DNA of 64,000 nt from Candidatus Gastranaerophilales bacterium (GCA_944323945.1 CALUUL010000002.1:1-64000), one strand, 5' to 3'; positions 51,655 through 61,531 are shown, counted from the stretch's first letter. Numbers and translations: made by a program. Notes: generated from the letters alone by a model not told the origin.

Positions 51655-52044
51655 ATGTCTATGGATTTGATTAAATCTTTATATTATGAATTTTTATCTT
51701 ACTTTGTACCACAAAAAATACAATACAAAGTAGAAGGGAATTGTAAGAAATGCGGAAAATGTTGCAGAGAGATACGTTCATATGGCTTAAAAAATCAAAA
51801 AGAGTTATCCTTTATGCAGTTTTTCATACCTTGGTATAGAAATTTTTTCATAACTGGAGTTGACGAAAATAAAAATTTAATTTTAAGTTGTAAACATATA
51901 CAGAATAATGGCTTATGTGCTATATATAGAAAACGTCCAAACATTTGCCGAAATTATCCTAAAAATTATAATAACATTCGGTATGAATTAATTGACGGTT
52001 GCGGTTTTAAAGTTTCAAAAAAAGAGTTTAAGGACTATTTATAA
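51655..52044 (+). CDS. YkgJ-type cysteine-cluster protein
   Basis: A 129-residue protein of the YkgJ family (zinc- or iron-sulfur-binding CxxCxxCC type). Cysteines are arranged as EGNCKKCGKCCREI near 28-36, ILSCKHIQNNGLCAIYRKRPNICRNYP in the middle and DGCGF near the end. YkgJ members bind metal clusters but have no settled function. The first ATG is at 51655 and a second at 51661; either fits. Its 3' end overlaps the convergent GT41 gene by 17 bases, an unusual tail-to-tail overlap. Confidence 0.82.
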   Translation: MSMDLIKSLYYEFLSYFVPQKIQYKVEGNCKKCGKCCREIRSYGLKNQKELSFMQFFIPWYRNFFITGVDENKNLILSCKHIQNNGLCAIYRKRPNICRNYPKNYNNIRYELIDGCGFKVSKKEFKDYL

Positions 52045-53617
52045 AATCAGACCATACTTTTTTATATTTATCTTCTAAATCACGAGTAAATTCAACTGCA
52101 CTTTGTCTTAAATCTGAAGCATTGATTTTTTCTCTCAATTCTTTTCTTAATTTTTCAAGTTTCTGTCTATCATTTGCCAAACTTACTGCTTTTTCTATAT
52201 ATTCATCGCCACAAGAAGCATTCAGTTCATCCAAGCCAATTATATGATTTATTCGTCCAGCCCCCCTTGATTGCATTCCTTCACCCACTAATGTTATGGT
52301 TGGAACCCCCATTAAGGCTGTTTCTATTGTTATGGACATTCCGCTAAAAGGATACGGATCTAAAGAAATATCTGCCAATGAATATGCTTTATAATGAGGA
52401 TTATATTTTTTTGAACTAAAGATAACTCTATCCAAACATACTCCTCTTTTTTCAAGTTTTAATTTAAAATACTTTATCATATTTTTAGAAAGACGAGTTC
52501 TGTATATCAATAACTTTGAATCGGGAACATTTTCAAGAATTTTAGACCATATATAAAAATTTGTATCATTAAATTTTGAAGTACAATTAAAACTTCCAAA
52601 TGTAATATAACCATTCGTTTTAAACGGACAATCTTGCACATCAGGCAGATTCTTTTCTGCAAAAATTTGATATCCTTTATCTAAATACAATGGTTTTTCT
52701 GTATATAAATAAGCTTTATCTTCCGGTATTGTATAACGATCAGTTAAAATATAATCTACTTCTTTCATTCCAAGTGTATTTAGATATCCTAAATATGATA
52801 TGATTATTGGCGCAGGTTTATATAACATCGCATAAGTTTTTAAATGAGTATACCCACCTAAATCAATTAAAATATCTATTTTTTTATCATATATTAATTT
52901 TGCAATTCTTTTTTCATCAACCTTTGAAATATCAATCATTTCAAATCCAAGATTTTTTATTTTTTCAGTTGTCGAATCATTTTTTTCCGAGCCATTAAAA
53001 ATAAAGAAATTAAACTCTTCTTTATTATGATTCTCCCATATTGGCAAAATATAATTCATCATTGTATGTGCATGACAATCCGATGAAAAATAACCAATAT
53101 TTAACTTTTTATTTGGTTCCTTCTTTTTATCTCTATGCTCATATTGAACTATATTTTTATATAAATTAGTACGAAGTTGTTCTACTTCATACTCTGATTC
53201 ATCCTTAATATCCTGTTGATCATAAAATGAAGATTTCGTCATTGCAAAAAGCTTACAAGCAGAATCATACTTATTTAATTCTATATTTAAAGCTTTATTA
53301 TGATAATCTATGCTTTTATCAGTATCAATATAATAATAAGAATGTGCCAAACGAGAAAAAACACTAACTTGCCCCTGTGGAAATACCTTTAAATACTCCT
53401 CGTAATAGTATGTTGATTTGTCTTTATCCTCTAGTTTGTAATAAGCATTTGCAAGTCTTATATATAAACCGGCTAAAACATTATTATCAAGTTTTTTAGA
53501 CATTATAAGTGCTGTTTTATATATTTTAATTGCATCAACTATCTCATTCTTTTCATAAAGAGCTTGTCCTTCAGCTAACAGCTCTTGAAATGTTGTCTTT
53601 TTTGACCCGTTTGCCAA
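52028..53617 (-). CDS. TPR-linked O-GlcNAc-transferase-like glycosyltransferase (GT41)
   Basis: A 529-residue protein with N-terminal tetratricopeptide repeats (about 10-130; YEKNEIVDAIKIYKTAL, LYIRLANAYYKLEDKDKSTYYYEEYLK) and a GT41 catalytic region (about 170-510). Family segments are IGYFSSDCHAHTMMNYILPI, PAPIIISYLGYLNTLGM, TFGSFNCTSKFNDTNFYIW and LDPYPFSGMSITIETALMGVP. Bacterial GT41 enzymes such as the NGT-like and SPINDLY-like groups glycosylate proteins or flagellin from UDP-GlcNAc or UDP-Glc. No target is identifiable here. It is 12 bases downstream of gpsA. Confidence 0.87.
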   Translation of the reverse strand: MANGSKKTTFQELLAEGQALYEKNEIVDAIKIYKTALIMSKKLDNNVLAGLYIRLANAYYKLEDKDKSTYYYEEYLKVFPQGQVSVFSRLAHSYYYIDTDKSIDYHNKALNIELNKYDSACKLFAMTKSSFYDQQDIKDESEYEVEQLRTNLYKNIVQYEHRDKKKEPNKKLNIGYFSSDCHAHTMMNYILPIWENHNKEEFNFFIFNGSEKNDSTTEKIKNLGFEMIDISKVDEKRIAKLIYDKKIDILIDLGGYTHLKTYAMLYKPAPIIISYLGYLNTLGMKEVDYILTDRYTIPEDKAYLYTEKPLYLDKGYQIFAEKNLPDVQDCPFKTNGYITFGSFNCTSKFNDTNFYIWSKILENVPDSKLLIYRTRLSKNMIKYFKLKLEKRGVCLDRVIFSSKKYNPHYKAYSLADISLDPYPFSGMSITIETALMGVPTITLVGEGMQSRGAGRINHIIGLDELNASCGDEYIEKAVSLANDRQKLEKLRKELREKINASDLRQSAVEFTRDLEDKYKKVWSDFINSP

Positions 53618-53629
53618 TTTCTTTTCCTT

Positions 53630-54643
53630 TTACTTAGAGCTTAAATTATATTCTTCTTCTTGCTTTAACTTTCTATTCATTAACTTATTTAGAACTTCAT
53701 CAGGTGTAATATCAGTATAAACAGCTTCATATATTGCTGATGATACAGGCACTTCAACACCAAGTTTTTGAGCAAGTTCACATAGTGCTTTTGATGTTTT
53801 TACTCCTTCAGCAACAGACCCTAATTCATTTAAAATATCATTTATTTTTTTGCCTTTACCCAACATTGAACCAACAGTGAAATTTCTGCTAAAAGGACTT
53901 GAACACGTAGCAATTAAATCCCCCATGCCTGATAAACCATATAAAGTAGAAGGTTTAGCACCAAGTGCAACGCTCACTCTAACAATTTCAGCCATACCTC
54001 TTGTTAATAGAGAACCTCTGCAATTATCACCTAACTTCATCGCATCAGCGAAACCTGAAGCAATAGCGATAACGTTTTTTAGACTGCCTCCAAGTTCAAC
54101 ACCTATAACATCAGAGTTTGTATATAATCTGAATTTTGACGGAACACTACAATGTTTTTGTACAAATTCTGCCGCTTTAATATCATCACTTGCAACAGAA
54201 GCTGCAGTCGGACATCCGTTTAATATTTCTTTTGCCAATGTTGGACCTGATAATATAACTAATTTAGAATCAGGCAGTTCATCCTTTATAACTTCAGACA
54301 TTCTTTTTAACGAAGGTAACTCCAATCCTTTCGAAAGATTAACCAAAATTTGGTTATCTTTTAATCCCAAAGTTTTTAATTGTTGGCAAACAGGACGAAT
54401 ACCCGATGTTGCTACAACAAGAAAAATTATTTCTGCACCATCCACTGCCTTTTGTAAATCGTCGGTAATTTCAACTTTTTTATCCAATTGAACTGTTAAA
54501 GGTTTTGTAGTTCTTTTATATTCTTTTAACTCATCGGATAAATCCTGACTTCTGCCCCATACACAAATTTCATCAAAATTGTTATTCAGAAGCCAAGCAA
54601 TGGTTAATCCCCAACATCCGGGTCCTAAAACAGTTAACTTCAT
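53630..54643 (-). CDS. gpsA: NAD(P)-dependent glycerol-3-phosphate dehydrogenase
   Basis: Supplies sn-glycerol-3-phosphate for phospholipid synthesis by reducing dihydroxyacetone phosphate. The 337-residue enzyme has an N-terminal Rossmann motif in LGPGCWGLTIAWLL, the FLVVATSGIRPVCQQL region, VNLSKGLE, SGPTLAKEI and the catalytic-lysine region GVELGGSLKNVIAIASG, followed by GLSGMGDLIATC. All family blocks are present. It lies downstream of murE (48-base gap) and directly before the GT41 gene. Confidence 0.95.
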   Translation of the reverse strand: MKLTVLGPGCWGLTIAWLLNNNFDEICVWGRSQDLSDELKEYKRTTKPLTVQLDKKVEITDDLQKAVDGAEIIFLVVATSGIRPVCQQLKTLGLKDNQILVNLSKGLELPSLKRMSEVIKDELPDSKLVILSGPTLAKEILNGCPTAASVASDDIKAAEFVQKHCSVPSKFRLYTNSDVIGVELGGSLKNVIAIASGFADAMKLGDNCRGSLLTRGMAEIVRVSVALGAKPSTLYGLSGMGDLIATCSSPFSRNFTVGSMLGKGKKINDILNELGSVAEGVKTSKALCELAQKLGVEVPVSSAIYEAVYTDITPDEVLNKLMNRKLKQEEEYNLSSK

Positions 54644-54691
54644 ATATACCTCCGATTATATCTATAAACTATATTTTATTATACACTACAC

Positions 54692-56149
54692 TTACGCAAA
54701 AACTTTCCTTGCTTCTTCCCTATCATCAAAATGAATTGTTTCATTCTTTAAAATTTGGTAATCTTCATGTCCTTTACCTGCAATTACAATTACATCTTCC
54801 GGATTTGAAATAGACTTTAAAAATTTAATTGCAAGCCCTCTATCCGGTTCAACAAATATTCTTTGAGTATCTACAGTTCTAATTCCTGTCATTATGTCTG
54901 AAATAATCAATTGCGGATCTTCACTTCTTGGATTATCCGATGTAACAATAACTTTATCTGATAATTCATCTGCAATTTTACCCATTTTAGGTCTTTTGGT
55001 AGTGTCTCTATCTCCACCACAACCAAACAAACAAATCAATTTAGATGTTTTCGGGGTTAGTTCTCTTGCAGCTTTCAAAACATTTTCTAATCCATCCGGA
55101 GTATGTGCATAATCAACAATTACCAATGGTTTTTTACTTACAATTTCAAATCTGCCGGCTACACTTTTTGTATTCTCCAATGCTTTTATTATAATCCTAT
55201 AATCTACTCCCATAGCAATGGCTGCTGCAAATGCAGCTAAAGCATTATATACACTGAACATACCATTCAAATGCAAGTTCATTTTTTCTTTTTTATCTTC
55301 AAATACAACCGTCAATTTTGCACCATCTACAGAAAAATCAATGTCTTCTGCTCTCACATCAGCATCATTTTTTACTCCATATGTTAATAACTTAACATTT
55401 TTGGGAACTACTGAGATAAAATCATAAGCATATTCATCATCAGCATTAATAACAGCAAAAGCACCCTCTTTTAAATTTTCGAATAAAATTGCTTTTGCCT
55501 TAAAATAATTTCTCATCGTTATATGATAATCCAAATGGTCCTGCGTTAAATTAGTAAATACAGCTCCATCAAAATCACAACAACCAACTCTTTTTTGCTC
55601 TAAAGAATGAGAACTTACTTCCATTACTACATTCTTTATTCCCTTATCTGCCATTAAACGTAAATCTCGTTGTAATTCAGGTGGCTGAGGCGTTGTATGT
55701 TTAGCTTCTTTATAGTCATCTGTACTTGAAAGTTTGTAACCTAAAGTACCTATCAATGCACATTTTTGATTATTTTCCTCGATTATTCGCTGTATCAAAT
55801 GAGTTACTGTTGTTTTACCATTTGTTCCTGTAACACCAATTAAATTAAGTTCTTTTGATGGTTCATTATAAAAAGCTGCTGCAATTTGAGCCATTGTTCG
55901 TTTTGTATCAGGAACAATAATTTGAGGAACATTAATATCAAGTTCTTCTTCACAAAACAAAGCCAATGCACCTTTTTCAACTGCTGATTTTGCATATTTA
56001 TGCCCATCTGACACTTCACCTTTTATACAAATAAACAAATCCCTTGCTTTTGTTAAAAGTGAATTATATGAAAGTCCTTCAATTTCCACATCTTCAAAAT
56101 TTTTTGTTTTATATTTTTCAAGAAGTCTTACAACTTTACTTAACAACAT
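54692..56149 (-). CDS. murE: UDP-MurNAc-tripeptide synthetase MurE (meso-DAP type)
   Basis: Adds the third residue of the peptidoglycan stem peptide. The 485-residue Mur ligase has the P-loop VTGTNGKTTVTHLI, the central ATPase domain (EVSSHSLEQKRV, TNLTQDHLDYH), and the DNPR motif in VTSDNPRSEDPQLI, which marks meso-diaminopimelate specificity and so Gram-negative-type wall chemistry. It follows ftsI by 15 bases in the division/wall operon. Confidence 0.96.
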   Translation of the reverse strand: MLLSKVVRLLEKYKTKNFEDVEIEGLSYNSLLTKARDLFICIKGEVSDGHKYAKSAVEKGALALFCEEELDINVPQIIVPDTKRTMAQIAAAFYNEPSKELNLIGVTGTNGKTTVTHLIQRIIEENNQKCALIGTLGYKLSSTDDYKEAKHTTPQPPELQRDLRLMADKGIKNVVMEVSSHSLEQKRVGCCDFDGAVFTNLTQDHLDYHITMRNYFKAKAILFENLKEGAFAVINADDEYAYDFISVVPKNVKLLTYGVKNDADVRAEDIDFSVDGAKLTVVFEDKKEKMNLHLNGMFSVYNALAAFAAAIAMGVDYRIIIKALENTKSVAGRFEIVSKKPLVIVDYAHTPDGLENVLKAARELTPKTSKLICLFGCGGDRDTTKRPKMGKIADELSDKVIVTSDNPRSEDPQLIISDIMTGIRTVDTQRIFVEPDRGLAIKFLKSISNPEDVIVIAGKGHEDYQILKNETIHFDDREEARKVFA

Positions 56150-56164
56150 TTCAATATTCCTCTT

Positions 56165-57886
56165 CTATTCATTTTCAACTTTTTTATCAGGTGCAATATT
56201 TAATATTCTTGCACATTGATTTGCAACTTCTTTAAATATTGGAGCCGCAACTGTATTTCCCCAAACAGGACCTCCAGCACTAGCTGAATCCACTACTACA
56301 TATATTAATATTTGAGGATTGCTTGCAGGCAAATATCCAATAACAGAAGCATACAATGCATTTGAATACCCTTTTTTATTTTCCATCGGTTTTTTTGATG
56401 TACCTGTTTTTCCTGCAACTGTATACTTTTCAAGATTAATATATGATTTTGAATTAGCAACACTTTGTGCTAAGAGTTGCGTAACAACTCTAGCCGTTTC
56501 AGGACTAATAGCTTGTATTCTCTCTATTTTTTCTGCTTCTTCTTCAGGAGAATATTTTATTACATGAGGAGTAACACGAACTCCATCATTAGCCAAAGCA
56601 CTTACAGCACTTACCATTTGCATTGCTGTAACTGAAGCTCCATAGCCATAACCCATAGTTGCCTGCCTTGATTTATCCCATTTAAAAGGTTTCGGTAATA
56701 ATCCTGAAGATTCACCATTTAAATCAATTCCACTTTTTTTACCTATACCAAGTTTAGACAATATTGTGTAAAATTCACCAGGCGTCATCATTAACGCTAT
56801 ATTTGCACTACCAACATTACTTGAGTGTTCTAATAAATATACCAAACTAATCATACCCGGATTTGGATGTTTATTATAATCATAGTTTTGTATAGTCCAA
56901 TTACCAAGTTTCATTTTTCCGGTGTCCAAAATCTTAGTCCAAGGCTTAATTTTACCGGTTTCAATCCCAGCCGCAACAGTTAATGTTTTAAATGTAGAAC
57001 CTGGAGGATATACATCAGATAATGTCCAATTTTTCAAAGTTATAGCTGAAGTCTTTTTATAATTGTTAGGATTATATCTTGGATAAACTGCATAACCTAA
57101 AATTTCACCATTTTTAGGATTCATGACAATTACAGCACCACGTGACGCTTTTTTCTCATTAATCATATTTAGAAGCTCACGCTCACATACATGTTGAATT
57201 GCAGAATCAATTGTAAGTGTTACTGTTTCTCCAATCTGAGGAGTTGACGCCAATACTGGATCTGTATCCATATCATAAATAATATCGCCTCGAGGTGTTC
57301 GTTGTACTTTTACCTTATTATCAACCTTTTCCAGTTTTTCTTTTGCAGTCAATTCAACACCTGATGCTGTATCTGCATCCGGATTATAATACCCTATAAT
57401 ATGTGCTGCAAGCTCATCTTGAGGATATACTCTTTCATTTTTTTTATCCAGACTTACTTCTCTTAGACCAAGTTTTTTTATCTGTTCTGCAGTAGTTCTA
57501 TCTACATCTTTTTTTAATAATATTACTGTGGCACCTTTATTGATACTATTAATAATAGTATTTTTATCTAAATTCAAAAACGGAGAAAGTTTTTCTGCTA
57601 ATTCTTCCGGAGTATTATCAAAATACTCTCTATGAGCATATACATTATAGGAACTTTGATCAGTGGCCAATCTTACTCCATTTCTATCAACAATTTGACC
57701 TCTCATTACAAAATTCTTACTATATCTCTGACTTTTTGCTCTTGGTTTATAATGCCTTACATCGACTATCTGCAGAAGAAATAAATAGATAATAGAAACA
57801 AAAAACAATCCTAATAAAAAAACATGTGCTATCTTAATTCGCACTTCTACTTGTTTTATTTTGTCTTTTTCATTTCTTTCTCTCAT
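56165..57886 (-). CDS. ftsI: Septal penicillin-binding protein FtsI (PBP2B/PBP3 type)
   Basis: A class B transpeptidase for septal peptidoglycan. The 573-residue protein has an N-terminal membrane segment (about 17-37), a pedestal domain (RGQIVDRNGVRLATD) and a transpeptidase domain with the SXXK motif in PPGSTFKTLTVAAG, SXN in EHSSNVGSAN and KTGTS in VAGKTGTSKKP. The length is typical and there is no C-terminal PASTA repeat. It is part of the rsmH-ftsL-ftsI-murE cluster, 67 bases after the FtsL-like gene. Confidence 0.94.
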   Translation of the reverse strand: MRERNEKDKIKQVEVRIKIAHVFLLGLFFVSIIYLFLLQIVDVRHYKPRAKSQRYSKNFVMRGQIVDRNGVRLATDQSSYNVYAHREYFDNTPEELAEKLSPFLNLDKNTIINSINKGATVILLKKDVDRTTAEQIKKLGLREVSLDKKNERVYPQDELAAHIIGYYNPDADTASGVELTAKEKLEKVDNKVKVQRTPRGDIIYDMDTDPVLASTPQIGETVTLTIDSAIQHVCERELLNMINEKKASRGAVIVMNPKNGEILGYAVYPRYNPNNYKKTSAITLKNWTLSDVYPPGSTFKTLTVAAGIETGKIKPWTKILDTGKMKLGNWTIQNYDYNKHPNPGMISLVYLLEHSSNVGSANIALMMTPGEFYTILSKLGIGKKSGIDLNGESSGLLPKPFKWDKSRQATMGYGYGASVTAMQMVSAVSALANDGVRVTPHVIKYSPEEEAEKIERIQAISPETARVVTQLLAQSVANSKSYINLEKYTVAGKTGTSKKPMENKKGYSNALYASVIGYLPASNPQILIYVVVDSASAGGPVWGNTVAAPIFKEVANQCARILNIAPDKKVENE

Positions 57887-57920
57887 ACAAAAAATCCCTA
57901 AAGACAGGGTAACATATTAT

Positions 57921-57942
57921 TTAAATTGTTTAAACAATTTAA
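57921..57942. repeat. 22-bp perfect palindrome between ftsL-like and ftsI genes
   Basis: A perfect palindrome of two 11 bp arms, TTAAATTGTTT and AAACAATTTAA, centred at 57931. It is not followed by a T-run on the minus strand, so it is more likely an operator or RNA stem than a terminator. Confidence 0.5.
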
Positions 57943-57953
57943 CTTAACTTAAT

Positions 57954-58400
57954 CTAATAGCCTATTGACCAACTGTAATTAACAGGAATTGGTTTGATTT
58001 TTGGAACAGATACAACACTAACTGCGGGTATTTCTATAACTTTTTTTGCTGTGTCCAATGTAGAATTCCCTTGTATTATTGCATCAACTCTATTAAATGA
58101 ATGCATATTATCTATCTTATTTTGCAACTCAATATTCTCATTGCTTAATGAAACTATTTCTCTTGTCAAATTATTCATAGTTTTTTGACCATCAGATACA
58201 AAATAATAACTAACCAAAGATAAAAGAACCAAAAGCAACAATATAGAACTTAATAGCTTATTTATTTTCTCTATAGAAGAATTTGCATTTATAATTCTAG
58301 GGAAACGTCCATATATAACCGGACTAGTAACTGTATTTTGTATAATTTGCTGTCCGTATATATAAGTACTATCAATATATTTTATTGAACTTCTGCTCAA
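57954..58400 (-). CDS. ftsL: FtsL-like division protein
   Basis: A 148-residue bitopic membrane protein between rsmH and ftsI, the usual position of ftsL. It has a cytoplasmic N-terminal ~45 residues, one membrane segment (about 47-68; LLSSILLLLVLLSLVSYYF) and a predicted coiled coil (NLTREIVSLSNENIELQNKID) outside, as FtsL has. A short C-terminal extension rich in Val, Pro and Ser follows. FtsL sequence is poorly conserved, so the call rests on topology and position. Confidence 0.75.
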   Translation of the reverse strand: MSRSSIKYIDSTYIYGQQIIQNTVTSPVIYGRFPRIINANSSIEKINKLLSSILLLLVLLSLVSYYFVSDGQKTMNNLTREIVSLSNENIELQNKIDNMHSFNRVDAIIQGNSTLDTAKKVIEIPAVSVVSVPKIKPIPVNYSWSIGY

Positions 58401-58421
58401 TGGATGTCTCCCCTTTAATTA

Positions 58422-59351
58422 TTATTTATTTATTCTTCTTGCAACTCTTAGTTTTGCCGATCTTGAAGGCGGGTTGATTTTAATTTCTTCTTCACTTGCT
58501 GTAATAGGTTTCTTATTTACCAATTCAAGCAAAGGAGGATTATAACAAAACACCCCATCTTGTCCTCCCCATTCTCTAGAATAGTATCTAAAAATATTTT
58601 TAACTATTCTATCTTCCAAAGAATGGAATGTTACTACTGATAGTATAGCACCATTTCCCAATAATGTAAGCACATCATTTAAAGTATTTTTTATATTGTC
58701 AAGTTCATGATTAACTTCGATTCTTATTGCTTGAAATACTCTTGTTGCCGGATGAATTTTTGATTTTATTCTCGGAGTTGCTTCAAATATAATATCTACA
58801 AGCTCTTTCGTTGTTTCTATTTTATTTTTTTTTCTCATTTCTACTATTTTTTTTGCAATCCTTTTGGAAAACCTTTCTTCACCATATTCACTGAATATTC
58901 TGACTAATTCATCTTCTTTATAATCATTAACAACATCATAGGCTGTAAAATTAGCTGTCTGGTTAAACCTCATGTCTAATTTTGAATCACTAAAAAAGCT
59001 GAAACCACGCTCTTTCGAAGTCAACTGTGGAATTGATGCACCTAAATCAAAAACTATTCCTCCTGTAATTTCTTTTATGTTATTTTCGGCTAAATATTTC
59101 TTAATGTTTGTATAAGAATCATTTACAATCCTTAAATTTTCGTAACCTTTTAATCTCCTGGTAGCCGCAGAAATCGCATCAATATCTACATCAAAAGAAA
59201 TCAATTTGCCACTTGGAGAAATTTTTTGCAAAATAAGCTCACTATAACCTCCACCTCCAAGAGTGGCATCAACATATAGTTTCCCATCCCTACAATCAAG
59301 AGCTTCTACAGCTTCTTTTAACATTACAGGATAATGTTTATATTCCTGCAT
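58422..59351 (-). CDS. rsmH: 16S rRNA m4C1402 methyltransferase
   Basis: Methylates N4 of cytidine 1402 of 16S rRNA (formerly MraW). The 309-residue protein has the SAM-binding DATLGGGGYSELIL, FDLGASIPQLTSKERGFSFF, and MRFNQTANFTAYDVVND typical of the family. Later blocks are FQAIRIEVNHEL and VVTFHSLEDRIVKNIF. I chose the ATG at 59351, which has GGGGA 6 bases upstream; the TTG at 59363 would add four residues. It heads the division/wall operon. A separate terminator lies upstream at 59443-59478. Confidence 0.95.
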   Translation of the reverse strand: MQEYKHYPVMLKEAVEALDCRDGKLYVDATLGGGGYSELILQKISPSGKLISFDVDIDAISAATRRLKGYENLRIVNDSYTNIKKYLAENNIKEITGGIVFDLGASIPQLTSKERGFSFFSDSKLDMRFNQTANFTAYDVVNDYKEDELVRIFSEYGEERFSKRIAKKIVEMRKKNKIETTKELVDIIFEATPRIKSKIHPATRVFQAIRIEVNHELDNIKNTLNDVLTLLGNGAILSVVTFHSLEDRIVKNIFRYYSREWGGQDGVFCYNPPLLELVNKKPITASEEEIKINPPSRSAKLRVARRINK

Positions 59352-59442
59352 TATTGTCCCCAATTAAAAATCTTCTGAAATTATTTTACAATCAAAAATA
59401 ATATAAATAATAAATATTAAAAAGTATTTTTAACAATATTTA

Positions 59443-59478
59443 AAAATTAGCCGAGATTAATTAATCTCAGCTAATTTT
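59443..59478 (-). terminator. Terminator overlapping the prfA stop codon
   Basis: An 18 bp stem with one mismatch (AAAATTAGCCGAGATTAA at 59443-59460 with 59461-59478) is followed by a T-run on the minus strand. The prfA stop codon at 59457-59459 lies inside the stem. Confidence 0.8.
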
Positions 59479-60539
59479 TCTAATTTTAGCTTTTGGTCAT
59501 GAGCCATTAATAGACCAATTAATTCATCCAAGTCACCATCAATGACAGTCCAAACATTAAGGTTCTGTCCAATTCTATGATCGGTAAGCCGTCCTTGAGG
59601 GAAGTTATATGTTCTTATACGTTCACTTCTATCACCTGTACCAACTTGAGAACGTCTTAAGTCGGTAACTTCTTTCATCTGCTTTTGAACTTCCATATCA
59701 TAAAGTTTTGCTTTCAGTATTTGCAAAGCTCTTTCCTTATTTTGAAGTTGTGAACGCTCTTCAGTACAGAAAATCATTATACCTGTCGGTTTATGGAACA
59801 CCCTGGCAGCAGTTTCAACTTTATTTACATTTTGACCGCCGGCTCCACCGCTTCTTGCAGTTGTAATTTCAATATCATTCATGTTTAATTCAACTTCAAC
59901 ATCATCAACCTCAGGCATAACAGCAACTGTTGCAGTTGATGTATGAACTCTTCCTTGAGATTCTGTTGCAGGAACTCTTTGCACCCTATGAACGCCTGAC
60001 TCATATTTCAACTTAGAATAAATACTATCTCCTTTAATTGAAATAATAACTTCAGAGACACCACCTGCTTCACAATCTGTTTTAGACAGTATTTGAGTTT
60101 GCCATCCTTGTTTATCTGCGTATCTTAAATACATTCTCATCAAATCACCGGCAAAAATATTAGCCTCATCACCACCTGCTGAACCTCTGATTTCGAGCAT
60201 AATATCTTTATCATCCATAGGATCTCGAGGTAATAAAAGAACTTTCATCTTTTCTTTAAGTTCTTCCATTTTCTTTTCATTTGCAGATATTTCATCGTGT
60301 AAAAATTCACGCATTGATTCATCCGACTCATTCTTCAATAGTTCTTGAGCGTCTTTAACTGCAGTATCAGCATCTTTCCAGGCGTGATATGTTTCTACAG
60401 TTTCTTCCATTGCCTTTCTCTGTTTAGAAAGAGTTTTAAATCTGTTATAATCTTGTATAACTTCAGGGTCTGATAATATCTGCCCCAATTCAATATACTT
60501 ACTTTCTATCTGTAAAATTTTATCTAACATATCTTTCAT
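59457..60539 (-). CDS. prfA: Peptide chain release factor 1
   Basis: Releases finished peptides at UAA and UAG codons. The 360-residue protein has the RF1 stop-codon motif PAT (in [14 protein letters not shown]) rather than the RF2 SPF, and the GGQ catalytic loop in [16 protein letters not shown]. The final [23 protein letters not shown] is typical. I chose the ATG at 60539 with AGAGGA 8 bases upstream, giving the normal 360 residues; a longer version starting at 60572 overlaps thyX. It lies 5 bases downstream of thyX. Confidence 0.96.
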   Translation of the reverse strand: MKDMLDKILQIESKYIELGQILSDPEVIQDYNRFKTLSKQRKAMEETVETYHAWKDADTAVKDAQELLKNESDESMREFLHDEISANEKKMEELKEKMKVLLLPRDPMDDKDIMLEIRGSAGGDEANIFAGDLMRMYLRYADKQGWQTQILSKTDCEAGGVSEVIISIKGDSIYSKLKYESGVHRVQRVPATESQGRVHTSTATVAVMPEVDDVEVELNMNDIEITTARSGGAGGQNVNKVETAARVFHKPTGIMIFCTEERSQLQNKERALQILKAKLYDMEVQKQMKEVTDLRRSQVGTGDRSERIRTYNFPQGRLTDHRIGQNLNVWTVIDGDLDELIGLLMAHDQKLKLEKLAEIN

Positions 60540-60544
60540 AATAA

Positions 60545-61243
60545 CTATCCTCTTGTTGGCATTCTTCCGCAAGATTTATCTTCATCACAAAAACCAAATC
60601 TTTCACACTTTGGAACAAGATAATCTTTTAGCCAAGGTTCTTCCTCTATTAATGCATCGCACATTCTTTTTACTAGGATTCTAATTTCTTTTTGTGCTCT
60701 TGTGCACAATCTTAAATTTGCAAGATGAATAAGTTCTCTTAAATTAAGACTTGCAACCATAGATGTCGATGCTGCATTAGGTAATACCGCTCTGGCATCT
60801 TCCGCAGGTATTCCTGCTTCTGTAAGTTCCAAATAAAACTCTGATATTTTCCCCATAAAATCATCAAACTTTTGTTTTAATTCGGGATTATTTTCAATAG
60901 TATCAGGTGTCAGGTATTCGAATTGACCTTTTTCCTTAACATACCTTTGAGATTTTTGAGAAAAAGACATGTGTCTGTGTCTAACAAGTTGATGTGAACA
61001 AGCTCGTGATATATTACTTATTGCAAAACTAACCTGAATATGTTCAATAGTCGAGTAATGTCCTGAAGAAACAACTCTGCTAATTAACTTTAACATTTTT
61101 TCTTCGTCTTGAGCCGAATCACAGTCATAAATATTTAACGGAGAGTCAGCACTATAGCAAGTTCTGCAAGCAGTATAAATCGTTTTTAAAATATTCTGAG
61201 GTTTTGAAATTAATCTTACCTGTGCAAATTTATCTTTATCCAT
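60545..61243 (-). CDS. thyX: Flavin-dependent thymidylate synthase
   Basis: Makes dTMP from dUMP using FAD and methylene-tetrahydrofolate, the ThyX alternative to ThyA. The 232-residue enzyme has the signature [15 protein letters not shown] (88-102), in which RHRX7S binds FAD and dUMP, and [12 protein letters not shown] and SHQLVRHRH around it. It carries an unusual C-terminal tail with several cysteines and acidic residues ([18 protein letters not shown]), which may bind a metal. It is co-transcribed with prfA. Confidence 0.95.
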   Translation of the reverse strand: MDKDKFAQVRLISKPQNILKTIYTACRTCYSADSPLNIYDCDSAQDEEKMLKLISRVVSSGHYSTIEHIQVSFAISNISRACSHQLVRHRHMSFSQKSQRYVKEKGQFEYLTPDTIENNPELKQKFDDFMGKISEFYLELTEAGIPAEDARAVLPNAASTSMVASLNLRELIHLANLRLCTRAQKEIRILVKRMCDALIEEEPWLKDYLVPKCERFGFCDEDKSCGRMPTRG

Positions 61244-61295
61244 ATTGCCCCTCCGTTATATGAAAAAACCCACCTTTTGAGCGGGTATAAAAAAT

Positions 61296-61324
61296 CTGTG
61301 CTTGTATAAAAAATACAAGCACAG
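61296..61324 (-). terminator. Terminator after rpmE
   Basis: A perfect 12 bp stem (CTGTGCTTGTAT at 61296-61307, complement at 61313-61324) is followed by a T-run on the minus strand, directly past the rpmE stop. Confidence 0.88.
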
Positions 61325-61330
61325 TAAAAA

Positions 61331-61531
61331 CTATTTTTGTTGATAACGTTTTTTGAATTTTTCAATTCTACCTTCTGTATCAACAATTTTTTGATTTCCT
61401 GTATAGAATGGATGACAATTGTTACAAATTTCAACTGTTAGATTTTCTACAACAGAACCTGTTTCAATTTCATTACCACATACACATTTTATAACCGTCT
61501 TCTTGTAATCTGGATGTATTCCTTTTTTCAT
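61331..61531 (-). CDS. rpmE: 50S ribosomal protein L31 (zinc-binding type)
   Basis: A 66-residue ribosomal protein starting [11 protein letters not shown]. It retains the zinc-type cysteines: CVCGN and, further on, [11 protein letters not shown], so this is the Cys-containing (zinc-binding) form rather than the Cys-free paralog. The C-terminus [11 protein letters not shown] is typical. Two close ATGs (61537 and 61531) are possible; I favour 61531 because the GAGGT ribosome site then has normal spacing. It is a single-gene unit between two terminated regions. Confidence 0.93.
   Translation of the reverse strand: MKKGIHPDYKKTVIKCVCGNEIETGSVVENLTVEICNNCHPFYTGNQKIVDTEGRIEKFKKRYQQK

Noticed and set aside
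53850..54491. 213-residue frame on the plus strand opposite gpsA
   Set aside because: It is an antisense shadow of a strongly conserved gene, with no ribosome site or recognisable domain.
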